64,000 nucleotides of DNA, from NCBI RefSeq assembly GCF_037975245.1, contig NC_092567.1, forward strand, positions 24,794,876-24,858,875. The letters are read 5' to 3'. The notes under the pieces are model-generated. The model was given only the letters and a program-made list of their open reading frames with translations. It searched no databases and was not told the DNA's origin. Shown here piece by piece: positions 37,601 through 42,887 of the stretch; the stretch's first letter is position 1, and each line of letters begins with the position of its first letter. The translations under genes were made by a program, and so were the position numbers. The DNA comes from Apostichopus japonicus. Its lineage: Eukaryota > Echinodermata > Holothuroidea > Aspidochirotida > Stichopodidae.

Positions 37601-38247
37601 ATATCAAAGTTCTACCATCATGCATGCTATGATTTGTAAACCTGATACATCCAACCTGGGCATGCATATGCATTGAACAATAATGACATCATTACTTGCT
37701 ATGTGATGTAGTTACAGTATATGTACCGTACAGTACATACTAATTTACCAAACCCTGCAAACATCTATTTAATTGATCAATGCTATAGATTCTGACAGCA
37801 AATCACAGTGTTGTTGTCCATAACCTGCATCCATGTATATATCTGCCTAAAAACTTGTGCAATAGGACTCTTCCATGCCAGCATTAATAGTTTTATAATA
37901 AATTCTTTGCCACGAAGACGTTATTTGATATATCATTCTGCCACACTTACTGTAAGGTTGGAATGATATAGCCGTTCGTTAACTGCTTGTAGAACTGCCC
38001 CATCGTATATACATACTGTAGATCTGCCTAAAAACTTGTGCAATAGGACTCTTCCATGCCAGCATTAATAGTTTTATAATAAATTCTTTGCCACGAGGAC
38101 GTTATTTGATATATCATTCTGCCACACTTACTGTAAGGTTGGAATGATATAGCCGTTCCTTAACTGCTTGTAGAACTGACCCATCGCAGCAGTACCCTCT
38201 ATGACAAAGACCACATGGACCTGTTGCTCTGTGCTGTCTGGAAACAT
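1161..38247 (-). CDS. MED25: MED25 gene, Mediator complex subunit 25 (gene-level entry, spliced)
   Basis: MED25 is a metazoan Mediator subunit. Its N-terminal VWA domain docks to the Mediator core and its ACID/PTOV domain binds transcription activators in the nucleus. Nineteen exons on the minus strand were located by GT/AG borders and by alignment, from memory of the family, to the human protein. Landmarks in order are [23 protein letters not shown], SPPFL...YSG and RNVNMSVISPRKL (VWA); WNGVLEW, WPKKLTMQVIP and AGCIHL (ACID); an LKNLL box; and the end DDLSLMDLL. Joined coding length is about 1,114 codons without one missing VWA exon, against roughly 750 in human. The excess is Gln-rich sequence in the middle and tail. 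Reading phase is consistent across every located junction. The family assignment is very secure; individual splice borders are inferred. Confidence 0.95.
1617..2524 (-). other. MED25 intron dominated by a polypyrimidine tract (in RNA sense)
   Basis: About 650 bases (1858-2515) are nearly pure purine on the plus strand, so the MED25 transcript carries a long pyrimidine tract here. The segment 1972-2098 is a 27-bp tandem repeat of about 4.5 copies (unit: gggaaccgcccctgagacatgaaggaa-like). Further left-to-right there are diverged copies of a longer unit, with two recognisable blocks near 2210-2250 and 2338-2376. No gene is seen. Confidence 0.7.
1972..2098. repeat. 27-bp minisatellite
   Basis: Four to five near-identical 27-bp units, each containing gggaaccgcccctgagacat with single-base changes, inside the purine-rich MED25 intron. 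Confidence 0.8.
2525..2785 (-). CDS. MED25: MED25 exon: Gln-rich segment with LxxLL box
   Basis: 87 codons in phase 0, donor GTTAGT. It encodes KDLQEFVKRLQQQ, a long Q stretch, then NNAQLKNLLLNQAQ. The LKNLL matches the position of the nuclear-receptor box (LRSLLLN) of vertebrate MED25. The acceptor is placed before AAAGACTTG because this gives phase agreement; an internal AG 12 bases further on is an alternative. Confidence 0.88.
2982..3164 (-). CDS. MED25: MED25 exon downstream of the ACID domain
   Basis: 61 codons, TTCTTAG acceptor and GTGAGA donor. It encodes KHQQEQQQKQLQQQQQQ followed by a Pro/Met-rich linker (GARPQMQVPGMIQRP). It corresponds to the HKQVQQQKLEQQQ segment directly after the human ACID domain, and phase 0 is kept at both ends. 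Confidence 0.9.
3165..3599 (-). other. MED25 intron, no feature seen
   Basis: AT-rich unique-looking intronic sequence. No repeat or RNA gene was recognised. Confidence 0.5.
3600..3749 (-). CDS. MED25: MED25 exon: end of ACID/PTOV domain
   Basis: 50 codons, GTGAGT donor. AGCIHLSSEV, IRVLLLWYI and GRIPKDQAGFINNFRELIK align with human AGCVHFPH, VRVLMLLYS and GLIPYDQSGFVNGIRQVI. These residues form the last strands and helix of the activator-binding seven-stranded beta-barrel. Confidence 0.96.
3931..4044 (-). CDS. MED25: MED25 exon: ACID domain, middle
   Basis: 38 codons in phase 0. QSMNNLVKNAHIVNFDIPD and EARRYLQRVLHSQF align with the human [26 protein letters not shown] region. The acceptor is TTTTACAG and the donor GTGAGT. 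Confidence 0.95.
4045..4596 (-). other. MED25 intron, no feature seen
   Basis: AT-rich intronic sequence. Nothing recognisable. Confidence 0.5.
4597..4740 (-). CDS. MED25: MED25 exon: ACID domain, strands 2-3
   Basis: 48 codons in phase 0. Near the 3' end DSWPKKLTMQVIPLKFL aligns with human EQWPQKLIMQLIPQQLL; the upstream half (RTKTSTMTQDQRIQHCINC) aligns with the LPCQVYVNHGENL region. The acceptor is TTCTAACAG and the donor GTAAGT. Confidence 0.95.
4741..5459 (-). other. MED25 intron, no feature seen
   Basis: Mostly AT-rich, with pyrimidine-rich plus-strand stretches near 4840-5010. No repeat family or RNA gene was recognised. Confidence 0.5.
5460..5528 (-). CDS. MED25: MED25 small exon: start of ACID domain
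   Basis: 23 codons, PVNRAGVARPLKILWNGVLEWHE when read in two parts. The WNGVLEW motif is the hallmark first strand of the MED25/PTOV1 domain (human AWSGVLEWQE). The acceptor is GCTCACAG and the donor GTATGT; phase 0 is kept on both sides. Confidence 0.93.
5894..6291 (-). CDS. MED25: MED25 exon: polyglutamine linker
   Basis: 398 nt. It begins with two bases of a split Ser codon, then NSRLPNQGGQGFNPQQPNN and alternating QQQQQ/ASLQQ/TTLQQ/NVNLQQ blocks, and ends FQPDQAGNVMSQTIVQQ...VAMN before GTAAGG. No domain is recognised. It is a low-complexity activation-type linker in front of the ACID domain, much more Gln-rich than the vertebrate Pro/Ala-rich equivalent. Confidence 0.88.
6292..6873 (-). 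other. MED25 intron with C-rich/G4-forming block
   Basis: AT-rich, except for 6680-6738, where runs of C on the plus strand give GGG/GGGGG runs in the MED25 transcript (a G-quadruplex-type pattern). Nothing else was recognised. Confidence 0.6.
6874..6982 (-). CDS. MED25: MED25 exon: Ala/Thr-rich linker
   Basis: 109 nt, encoding ATATVQGIPTSTTAG, LAPMSAVAAARDVVRI and AGVTV. It ends with one base of a Ser codon completed by the next exon. It may correspond to the short NLSAAQVAAQNAVEAA helix region of human MED25, but the similarity is weak. Acceptor TTACCTAG, donor GTAAGT. Confidence 0.85.
6983..8201 (-). other. MED25 intron with CA repeats and a small inverted-repeat element
   Basis: Contains (CA)n-type sequence around 7020-7070 and 7255-7280 flanking a miniature element (7089-7241, listed separately). 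The rest is AT-rich without recognised features. Confidence 0.6.
7089..7241. mobile_element. Miniature inverted-repeat element, copy 1
   Basis: Ends read GACCGAGGAC and GTCCTCGGTC, a 10-bp inverted terminal repeat, and the element sits in a CA-rich context. A diverged copy in the opposite orientation lies at 61210-61363 in the other gene. There is no coding capacity; it is probably a non-autonomous DNA transposon. Confidence 0.65.
8202..8339 (-). CDS. MED25: MED25 exon: Gln-tract and Ser/Thr-rich linker
   Basis: 46 codons in phase 0. Seven Gln, then VTSQAAGLVNSQTAASSS, TVDLIQPNITIAKPQ and SSQNIGA before GTAAGT. The acceptor is CATACAG. No domain is recognised. Confidence 0.86.
8547..8648 (-). 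CDS. MED25: MED25 exon: charged helical insert
   Basis: 34 codons in phase 0, with GKKGLTKEGFLKMMQ, ALPPEARKKFIED and LKVRKN. It looks like a short amphipathic helix pair and is unlike the surrounding Gln-rich linkers. I do not recognise it in vertebrate MED25. Acceptor CTCTTCAG, donor GTAAGC. Confidence 0.85.
8649..9050 (-). other. MED25 intron, no feature seen
   Basis: Short AT-rich intron. No repeat or RNA gene was recognised. Confidence 0.5.
9051..9511 (-). CDS. MED25: MED25 exon: large polyglutamine/His linker
   Basis: 461 nt starting with two bases of a split Ser codon. It encodes NVNTLLTAQSILSHKG, a basic segment INMKPKMSVASMQRDVQD, then long Q blocks with HQQQQ interruptions, ending PQLSLAQLP before GTAAGT. 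It is the largest Gln-rich exon. The Gln codons mix CAG and CAA. Confidence 0.9.
9950..10988. repeat. 84-bp minisatellite seeded at a MED25 exon/intron junction
   Basis: About 12 copies of an 84-bp unit. Read on the MED25 strand each unit contains ATGGACTTTnnnnCAT followed by GTAAGT/GTAAGA and CAGCTGTACATAGTCCAGA. The array begins exactly at the 5' splice site of the exon ending at 10989, whose last 16 bases (ATGAACTTTACCCCAT) match the repeat ATGGACTTTACCACAT at 14 of 16 positions. The period is a multiple of three. See findings. Confidence 0.9.
10989..11123 (-). CDS. MED25: MED25 exon bordering the 84-bp array
   Basis: 135 nt. It encodes (E)RSPAVELKEVKQDLLSP, RKQPNNLVSMSAASSVAVAS and TSMNFTP, ending in one base of a Ser codon before GTAAGT. 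The acceptor is CTTTAG. Its 3' end is the prototype of the tandem repeat that follows in the intron. If the next donor 84 nt downstream were used, the exon would lengthen by 28 sense codons. Confidence 0.9.
11124..11766 (-). other. MED25 intron, no feature seen
   Basis: AT-rich intron. The open frame at 11124-11450 shows no recognisable protein. Confidence 0.5.
11767..11920 (-). CDS. MED25: MED25 exon: C-terminal part of the VWA domain
   Basis: 154 nt. RNVNMSVISPRKLYELQQLY and QRHLILLRGYELQ align with human GIHFSIVSPRKLPALRLLF and PRHMVLVRGLVLP. This is the end of the VWA domain that anchors MED25 to Mediator. Acceptor TCTTGCAG, donor GTGAGT. Confidence 0.96.
11921..13560 (-). other. MED25 large intron, first part
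   Basis: AT-rich. It holds a short TA microsatellite near 12137-12154 and a GT run near 12903-12917. No gene or recognised repeat family was seen. Confidence 0.5.
13575..14195. repeat. 150-bp tandem repeat, about four copies
   Basis: Units begin cctcagaataatggagacct (13681, 13831, 13981, 14135) and contain caaacaagtactttttgtaa and gacacattatcactggtaca. The period is 150 to 154 bp. Located in the large MED25 intron; open frames across it are by-products. Confidence 0.85.
14196..15240. other. MED25 intron between repeats
   Basis: AT-rich sequence with a TA microsatellite (about 14578-14602) and a G run at 15142-15154. No gene is seen. Confidence 0.5.
15243..15800 (+). mobile_element. 3' remnant of a non-LTR retrotransposon (LINE)
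   Basis: Reading plus, the segment encodes the C-terminal part of a CR1/L2/jockey-type reverse transcriptase protein: LPDSTIKKLQKIQNTAARIV, LLKELHWLPISYRIQYKILL, then, after an in-frame stop, LWNNLPDH and FKSLLKTHFF. It is followed by a 3' UTR with GTAAAGCGCTTTGAGCAG, GGCGCTATATAAG and a final (ATT)n tail at 15780-15798. It is 5' truncated and broken, antisense within the MED25 intron. Confidence 0.85.
15800..16012. repeat. Dispersed repeat, duplicated
   Basis: The motif ctactattggcaagacaac with acatcacacattgaataag occurs twice here (about 15808 and 15882), and a related copy with the same downstream sequence (ctaacagtcagtta...gtagcaac...ctaccagaaaacag) lies at 23743-23870. An unidentified repeat family. 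Confidence 0.6.
16490..21105. repeat. 108-bp satellite array, about 42 copies
   Basis: Each unit reads gtacagtacactgcaggaga, gatgtgtaaggttgggtgat, agagtaatggtcagatatgg, gctggattatagtcctacaa, ctagttttatttcagtatct, ccatttgtgt. Length variants are mixed in: +4 (gtatgtac), +3 (ggtggtc), +6 (gactca) and about 12 bases shorter (gtacagtaggag). The basic period is 36 codons, so repeated 36-residue open frames arise on the plus strand; these are probably not genes because the +4 variants shift the frame. Located in the MED25 intron between the exons at 11767 and 23264. Confidence 0.95.
21106..21706. other. Right flank of the 108-bp satellite
   Basis: The stretch 21175-21285 (ggttgtccagacagaaatat, ggtcgtctgg, agtttcgccctac) resembles the right flank of the 47-bp array at 29540-29640. 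The rest is unassigned intron. Confidence 0.55.
21707..23250. mobile_element. hAT-like DNA transposon (non-autonomous) beside a splice site
   Basis: The ends are CAGTGTTCGA and TCGAACACTG, a perfect 10-bp inverted repeat. It is flanked by a perfect 8-bp duplication ACTATAAA (21699-21706 and 23251-23258). An 8-bp target duplication with CA(G)-type ends is typical of the hAT superfamily. Subterminal repeats of the ATCGG type (22970-23045) fit this as well. No transposase was recognised, so it is probably a deleted element. Confidence 0.88.
23264..23348 (-). CDS. MED25: MED25 exon: VWA domain core
   Basis: 85 nt. SPPFLTPAVHGSQYSGYTVE and ELAAFISE align with human [29 protein letters not shown]. 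The acceptor is TTGCCAG and the donor GTAGGT. The donor is followed after 13 intron bases by the hAT-like element. The exon begins with the third base of a codon supplied by an upstream exon that I did not find. Confidence 0.95.
23349..24420. other. MED25 intron with a duplicated 57-bp segment
   Basis: The segment gcccagcttggctgcagtga occurs at about 23680 and 23929 with similar downstream sequence (tandem partial duplication, about 249 bp apart). Between them lies a copy of the dispersed repeat also seen at 15800-16012. No gene. Confidence 0.6.
24421..24593. repeat. Foldback (long inverted repeat)
   Basis: Arms of about 46 bases: left aataatcagtttgtcatttt (within 24421-24464), right aaaatgacaaactgattatt (within 24547-24593), nearly complementary along their length. 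This is a miniature foldback element; the next transposon begins right at its right end. Confidence 0.8.
24594..26793. mobile_element. Nested DNA-transposon cluster
   Basis: The outer ends are CAGGCGCGTATCCAGG and its inverted partner CCTGGATACGCACCTG (15 of 16 match), flanked by GATAA on both sides. Inside, a module reading ctaagcggagcgccaccat, ggttggcgcg, agcgtacaagaaaattt is repeated near 24641, 25347 and 26062. A separate miniature element (25281-25659) is inserted within. The plus-strand frame at 26472-26798 is low-complexity Phe/Ser/Leu from a pyrimidine tract. No transposase is recognised. Confidence 0.75.
25281..25659. mobile_element. hAT-type miniature element (nested)
   Basis: Ends CAGTGGCGGAGC and GCTCCGCCACTG (perfect inverted repeat) with a perfect 8-bp flanking duplication CGCGGCGG (25273-25280 and 25660-25667). 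379 bp and non-coding. Confidence 0.88.
26800..28110. other. MED25 intron, no gene
   Basis: AT-rich intronic DNA. A short stretch at 27560-27660 resembles the tgacct-containing repeat of 31140-31440. Confidence 0.5.
28112..29430. repeat. 47-bp satellite array, about 28 copies
   Basis: Unit: caccaatatgtacactgtag, gagagatgtgtaggttggtg, aataaca. The period is 47 bp and very regular, with gacaagca and gatgaata variants interspersed. The minus strand lacks stop codons in all three frames, which yields three long overlapping frames that are repeat artefacts. The core gtacactg-aggagagatgtgta-ggttgg-tga is shared with the 108-bp satellite at 16490-21105. Confidence 0.95.
29431..29802. other. Right flank of the 47-bp satellite
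   Basis: 29540-29640 (ggttgtcctaatagaaattt, ggtcgtct, aaactttgccctgc) is related to the right flank of the 108-bp satellite. The remainder is unassigned. Confidence 0.55.
29803..30143. mobile_element. TTAA-flanked miniature element, copy A
   Basis: Starts agggtgtgaag after TTAA (29799-29802) and ends gcgagtcttcaatgact before TTAA (30144-30147). Related copies are at 42709-42887, about 45214-45566 and about 57248-57502. The imperfect inverted ends with TTAA duplication fit a piggyBac- or Kolobok-like non-autonomous element. Confidence 0.75.
30148..34052. other. MED25 intron with dispersed repeats
   Basis: AT-rich. 30880-30960 and 31140-31440 hold a diverged repeat with tgacctctgatgaccctt-like and gacctttgacctctaccaaa-like segments. 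C and G runs lie near 32155-32171, 33250-33260 and 33417-33427. A missing VWA exon of MED25 is expected between here and 23349 but was not identified. Confidence 0.5.
31140..31440. repeat. Dispersed repeat with direct-repeat TGACCT motifs
   Basis: Two diverged units (31145-31260 and 31290-31400) share tttgacc-ctctgatgacc, gacctttgacct, ccaaaaacaa and a tail with gggcatccacatgcccagta. The second contains tgacctttgacct at 31323-31335. Confidence 0.6.
34053..34151 (-). CDS. MED25: MED25 exon: VWA domain, glycine-rich loop
   Basis: 99 nt. [20 protein letters not shown] and QIFDDIENITENG align with human [31 protein letters not shown]. Acceptor GAACAG, donor GTAAGA. It starts with the third base of an Arg codon and ends with two bases of a Gly codon. 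Confidence 0.96.
34152..35490 (-). other. MED25 intron, no gene
   Basis: AT-rich, with a G run at 34884-34898. The plus frame at 33924-34382 overlaps the true minus exon and is a shadow. Confidence 0.5.
35491..35615 (-). CDS. MED25: MED25 exon: VWA domain strands
   Basis: 125 nt. YGNKHFSLVVYNSVDYIPSQ, TVFCHPPTSSAWEVLRSMDE and IR align with human [39 protein letters not shown]. Acceptor CTTTTAG, donor GTAAGT. Confidence 0.97.
36016..36061 (-). CDS. MED25: MED25 small exon: VWA domain
   Basis: 46 nt, encoding (Q)YFNGGPLVESSYSGQ, aligned with human EYFNGGPPAETDFGGDYGG. Acceptor ATTGCAG, donor GTATTT. Phases fit both neighbours. Confidence 0.94.
36062..37840 (-). other. MED25 first intron, no gene
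   Basis: AT-rich with a simple repeat of actatactgtactgtactg type (36266-36362) and a C run at 36893-36908. TACTGTA/TACAGTA words are frequent. No gene. Confidence 0.5.
37841..38186. repeat. 181-bp tandem duplication including part of MED25 exon 1
   Basis: 37841-38005 and 38022-38186 are near identical (two or three differences seen). The right copy holds the 3' half of the real first exon with its donor. The left copy (37951-38005 for the exon-like part) keeps the same donor gtaagtgtgg and encodes [18 protein letters not shown], one residue different (Thr for Arg). Confidence 0.9.
38132..38247 (-). CDS. MED25: MED25 first coding exon: start of VWA domain
   Basis: [39 protein letters not shown]. 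It aligns with human [32 protein letters not shown], including the degenerate metal site (E-G-T-A instead of DxSxS). The ATG at 38245-38247 is the first after an in-frame stop. A plausible acceptor (TCCAACAG) 15 bases upstream suggests either a 5' UTR intron or an upstream coding exon. Donor GTAAGT. Confidence 0.9.
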
Positions 38248-38303
38248 GTCGGCTTTTACTCTCTGTTGGAAGAAATTACATTGTCATAAATACTTAGTAA
38301 TAA

Positions 38304-38684
38304 TAATCATAATAATTAACAGTATAGCGCAACTTACAATAAAGTCTCGCCGCGCTGTACTTAACCCTGGTCATTGGTAACTTGTCACACCTACTGTACA
38401 CACCAAAGTGTGCACAATGCAAACAATCTCTCCTGGGGCACCACAGTGCACCACAGCCATGTGTCCCCTGGGGGACTTCCCATAGGGTGCAGCCACAAAC
38501 CGACGCACGCAACTATATTTACAAGTCACCTCGCAAGTCCCCATTTATACACCTGGGTGAAGAGAGGCAATGGAGATTAAGTGCCTTGCCCAAGGATACA
38601 ACGCAATGATCTGGCCAGAGCTCGAACCTGTAATCCTTAGATCACAAGTCCACTGCCTTAACCACTTGACCATAACGCCCTCCA
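38304..38684 (-). mobile_element. tRNA-derived SINE
   Basis: On the minus strand the head reads gagggcgttatggtcaagtg, gttaaggcagtgg ... ggttcgagc, with an A-box-like TGGTCAAGTGG and a B-box GGTTCGAGC (about 38622-38630). A conserved ttgggcaaggcacttaatct segment and a tail with gcgctatactg and TTATTATTATT-like sequence follow. It is not a functional tRNA because the stems beyond the boxes do not close. The tail resembles the 3' end of the LINE at 15720-15800. Confidence 0.8.
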
Positions 38685-39970
38685 TATAGTATTTTTGCGG
38701 CTATAGTATTGTTGTGATATTTTTATAACAGTGACAAACTGTACATATAGAAATATGACTTTTTTTCCCCCCTGATATTAATAGCCAACCAGCCTTAACA
38801 ATTTTTTGGAAATGTTTACCTGATTATCATGATCATAGTTACAAGACAGTTGACCATGAAAAGTCAAAAGCAAACATTATTTGCTGGCAACACAATGAAA
38901 TAGGAAATGACTTTGCAGGTGGCTGGTGTATTAAAGAGAAACTCTATTCATTCGTCTGTATATTGTTTACATGATGCTTTATATAATTTATAACGGAAGT
39001 GTTTTGTCTTCCATTTCATAAAAGTTGGTTGGTATTGAATGGATTATCTGAAATTTAAAACCCTGACTTGATTTTTATGTGGCACTTTTTCGCATAAACT
39101 CTATGCCTAATTTTTTATCATACTTTGCCACCAAATTTGCTCCGTTTGACTGGCTAATGCTGATTGAGAATGGGTGTGGTTTGTTGTTTTGTACATGTAT
39201 ACGGAGATGAATCCAAAGTATCAAGTTTGTTTATTACTTCTCTGTGAGTTCCTTTGTTGATTTAGACTATCAAAAGGGAAAAAACATAATCACGTCAGAC
39301 AATGAACATGGCTTTTTGGAACACGTCCAAATAATGTCCAGGTTGTTCAGATTTTTCTTCTATCTTCTGTTTTTGGGACAAATATAATTCCATCTATTTA
39401 AGAGTGGTTGAGATATTTTCTGGAAAACAACGTTTTCATGGTGGGACATACAGTATATATTCTTGGATATTTAGAAGTAGAAAATGCCATAACTTCAGTT
39501 TCAGTTTATTTCTCCACAATCACCTCAGTTAGGTATAAGAGACATTTACACGGTACACTTCAATAACAACTCAGAGATTAACAAATGACAAATAACGTAA
39601 TAGCCATAGGGAATAAACAGCAATGAGAGAAGAATGACACACGTTCTTACAACGATTTGTGCTGTAAAGTTTGAGAGGAGATAGAGGGGGTGGGGGGGGG
39701 GAGTGGAGACTTTGGAAGAGTATAAAATTGAAACATGACACCAGAGACTGTTAAAAGAAAAAAACTTCCTTAAGAGACAAAAGTTTTTTGAATGTTACTA
39801 CAAAATTTACTTCGATTTACAAGGACATTTTTACCCGTTGATTGAAACAATATATATATATATATACTCTTTGGTCTTTGATATATACTTGATATATACT
39901 TTGATATATACTCTTTGGTCGTTGAAGCGTATACACGTACTTTTTCGGTGCTCTTGCATTTCGTTCACTT
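38685..39970. other. Upstream flank of MED25, no gene
   Basis: AT-rich. There is a TA microsatellite at about 39850-39868 and diverged gatatatactttggtc repeats (39869-39920) immediately before the LINE. Promoter elements could not be placed. Confidence 0.5.
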
Positions 39971-41975
39971 TTGGGATTTTTGGGATCGTTTTTTTTTTAT
40001 CAAACACCTTGTGATTCGTTTTGGAGGACTAAATCTGAATCTCTTTTGGCCAAGTTTAAAATTCATCAGCTGAAAGTAGAATGCTTAGTCTCTGATGCAA
40101 AATTGAATTTCGAAAAAAGCATCGCCCTAAAAATTAAGGATAACCCAAAGGCCTTCTTTTCTTATGTCAGGTCTAAGCAGAAAGTTAAAGATGCAATTGT
40201 TTCCCTTAGGGCACCACAGGCTGATAAGATAGTTACTGATAGTCAGGATCTTGCAGATCTTTTGAACGACTATTTTGTGTCGGTTTTCACAAGGGAAGAT
40301 ACGAGTAGTATTCCAGATTTTCAGGGGGGCAGTGATAGGCCTAAACTGGATACGGTCTTATTTTCGGATGACGTTGTCTTAAAGGAGCTGCTTCGTCTAA
40401 ATGTTTCTAAAGCTTCTGGACCGGATGCAATCCATCCGTATTTGTTGAAGACTTTTGCACACTATTTCTGCGTTCCACTCTCGTTGATTTTTAGTAAATT
40501 TATGGATGAAGGTTATGTTCCCAGGGACTGGAGATGTGCTAATATTACCCCAATTTTCAAGAAGGGTGATAAGACTAAGCCCTGTAATTATAGGCCCGTT
40601 AGTCTCACTAGTGTAGTTTGTAAGGTCATGGAGTCTATTGTTAAAAAGTCTTTGGTCTGTCACTTCAGCAGTCAGTCTTTGATCAGAGAGTCTCAGCATG
40701 GCTTTTGTCAAAAAAGGTCTTGTCTCACTAATATCCTTGAGTTTATGGAAGATGTAACAAGCTCACTAAATAGGCAGAGGTCTGTAGATGTTGTGTTCCT
40801 GGATTTCCAGAAGGCCTTTGATAAAGTTCCCCACCAGCGTCTTTTACTTAGGCTGAAGAGCATGGGTGTCATAGGGAATTTACTGTCTTGGATCGGGAAT
40901 TGGCTTGGTAATAGGGAACAGAGGGTGGTAATTAATGGCTGTGCTTCTTCTTGGCAGAACGTTACTAGTGGGGTTCCACAAGGGTCTGTATTAGGTCCCC
41001 TGTTGTTTGTTGCCTATATAAATGACATCGACGGAGATATTTTGTGTACAGCTAAGAAGTTTGCTGATGACACCAAATTGTATTCTGAGGTCTCTTCCAA
41101 AAGCGATTCTGAGAAATTTCAAGCGGATTTAGATAAGATTTTTTCCTGGTCTCAGGGGTGGCAAATGCTTTTTAATATTGATAAATGTAAGGTAATGCAC
41201 ATTGGTAGTAGTAACCAAAAGTTTACCTACAATCTAAATGGTGTGGAGTTACAGGAGGTCTCTGTTGAAAGAGACCTAGGTATCTACATTGACTCGTCTC
41301 TGCAACCTTCCAAACATTGTCTTGAAGCTGCTAAAAGAGGTAATAGGGTTTTAGGTATGATCAAGAGGAACTTCAGTTTTCTGAAAGAGGACATCGTAGT
41401 TAGGCTTTATAAGCAGTTGGTTAGGCCTCATCTGGAGTTTGCTGTGCAGGCTTGGAACCCTTATTTTGCTAAGGATAAGGAAGTACTTGAAAGGGTCCAG
41501 AGGAGGGCTACTAGGATGATTAGTTCCTTAAAGAGGGTTCCTTATTATAGGCGGTTACAACTGTTGAATCTCACCACACTGGAGCTTAGGAGGTTACGTG
41601 GGGACTTGATCCAGGTTTTCAAGATTGTGTATGGTTTCGACAATTTATCCTTTACCGACTTTTTCATGTTTGCAAACAGTAGTTGTACTAGAGGTCATTG
41701 TCTTAAACTTCAAAAGTCGCATAGTAGGATTAATATTCGGCATAACTTTTTTTCTAATAGGGTTGTGAATGAGTGGAATAGTTTGCCTGAGAAAGTTGTA
41801 CTTGCAAGTAGTGTCAATGGGTTTAAGAATGCTTTGGACAAGCACTTTAAGCATTGTAATCGGGTCTGAGTGTTTGTGTCTTCAGTTTTTTTCCCTCTCT
41901 TTATAGGGTCCTTGATGGGGACTTAAGTGTCCCTCCTGATCCTTTTTTCTACTAAACTAAACTAAACTAACAAAT
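39971..41975 (+). mobile_element. 5'-truncated LINE with open reverse transcriptase frame (CR1/L2-like)
   Basis: A 632-codon open frame (39971-41869). Reverse transcriptase motifs appear in order: PCNYRPVSLTSVVCKVMESI, VVFLDFQKAFDKVPH (catalytic Asp, about residue 277), SGVPQGSVLGPLLF, and KKFADDTKLYS (catalytic Asp pair, about residue 364). The C-terminal domain has LYKQLVRPHLEFAVQAWNPY and RVQRRATRMI. The upstream part matches the usual linker before RT, but no endonuclease is present, so the copy is 5' truncated and the ATG shown is not necessarily native. The 3' end is a (TAAAC)n tail at about 41951-41971. Absence of stops suggests a young insertion. Confidence 0.92.
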
Positions 41976-42708
41976 GCTTCAGTTTAATAGAATTGGGCTT
42001 TTCCTAAACTATGCTTCAAGAACTCAATACTATCGGCTGATAAAAAATGTAGTAAAATTCTTCTCCTAAAGAATGTTGGTCACATAACTCACACAATCTT
42101 TCATGAAAATCAATGTTTGTGAACCTACCTTGTACGATAAGGAGTTTACACAGAAGAATTTAATTAAGTAAATACTCTGTGGGGGGAATTTAAGTTAGTC
42201 AAATAAAGTTCAAACTCAAGTTTCTCTATGTACATTCTGTAGACTTTGCATTGGGAATTATTGTAAACATCGCCTAGCCAGTCTTGTTTGTAAATAGCAC
42301 TTAGTCGTTGATCTATGGTCGCTGTGAGCCAAGACTTAGAAGGTATTGTCTGTGAGGGGTAGCAAAGAGACCTTCAACAGAGATATTCCCAAACATAGGA
42401 CCTTCCCCTTTTATCTAAAATATTTTTAACTTTAACTAGCCAGGATGAACTGGACACACAGTTATTAAGGAACATATGAGAAAGTTAGTGCTCGCTACTG
42501 TTTACAAATTCACACCAAACGTTACCCTCCTGGGCGTGGTCTTAGATAACTTGAGAAAATGTTTTAAAACTTAAGATGAAATACTTGATATGAAGGAAGT
42601 CCCCAAATTTCACAGCCATGTAAAAGAGTGGGAAGGACAGTTTGGTCAAACAATTGGATCGGCAAATCAAAGGGCAATGTTCAACAGGTCACATGTTTTG
42701 CTCATTAA

Positions 42709-42887
42709 AGGGTGTGAAGACTCGCGCAAAAACATTAAACGTTTAACACCACCATCGATCCCAGAAAATACACACACAGCTTGCTACCGTCGGTAATTTT
42801 GTAGCGACACGAAACGTCACTTGCAAGCAATAGAATGTTAACTTTTTCATTTGGCCGCACGTGGTTTGGGGCGAGTATTCAATGCCT
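42709..42887. mobile_element. TTAA-flanked miniature element, copy B (internally deleted)
   Basis: Starts agggtgtgaagactcgcgc after TTAA (42705-42708), ends ggggcgagtattcaatgcct before TTAA (42888-42891). It lacks the central half present in copies A and C. Confidence 0.8.

Noticed and set aside
38620-38684. Functional tRNA gene on the minus strand
   Set aside because: A and B boxes are present but the acceptor and anticodon stems do not close; it is the head of a SINE.
40397-40711. Minus-strand frame opposite the LINE
   Set aside because: Shadow of the reverse transcriptase frame.
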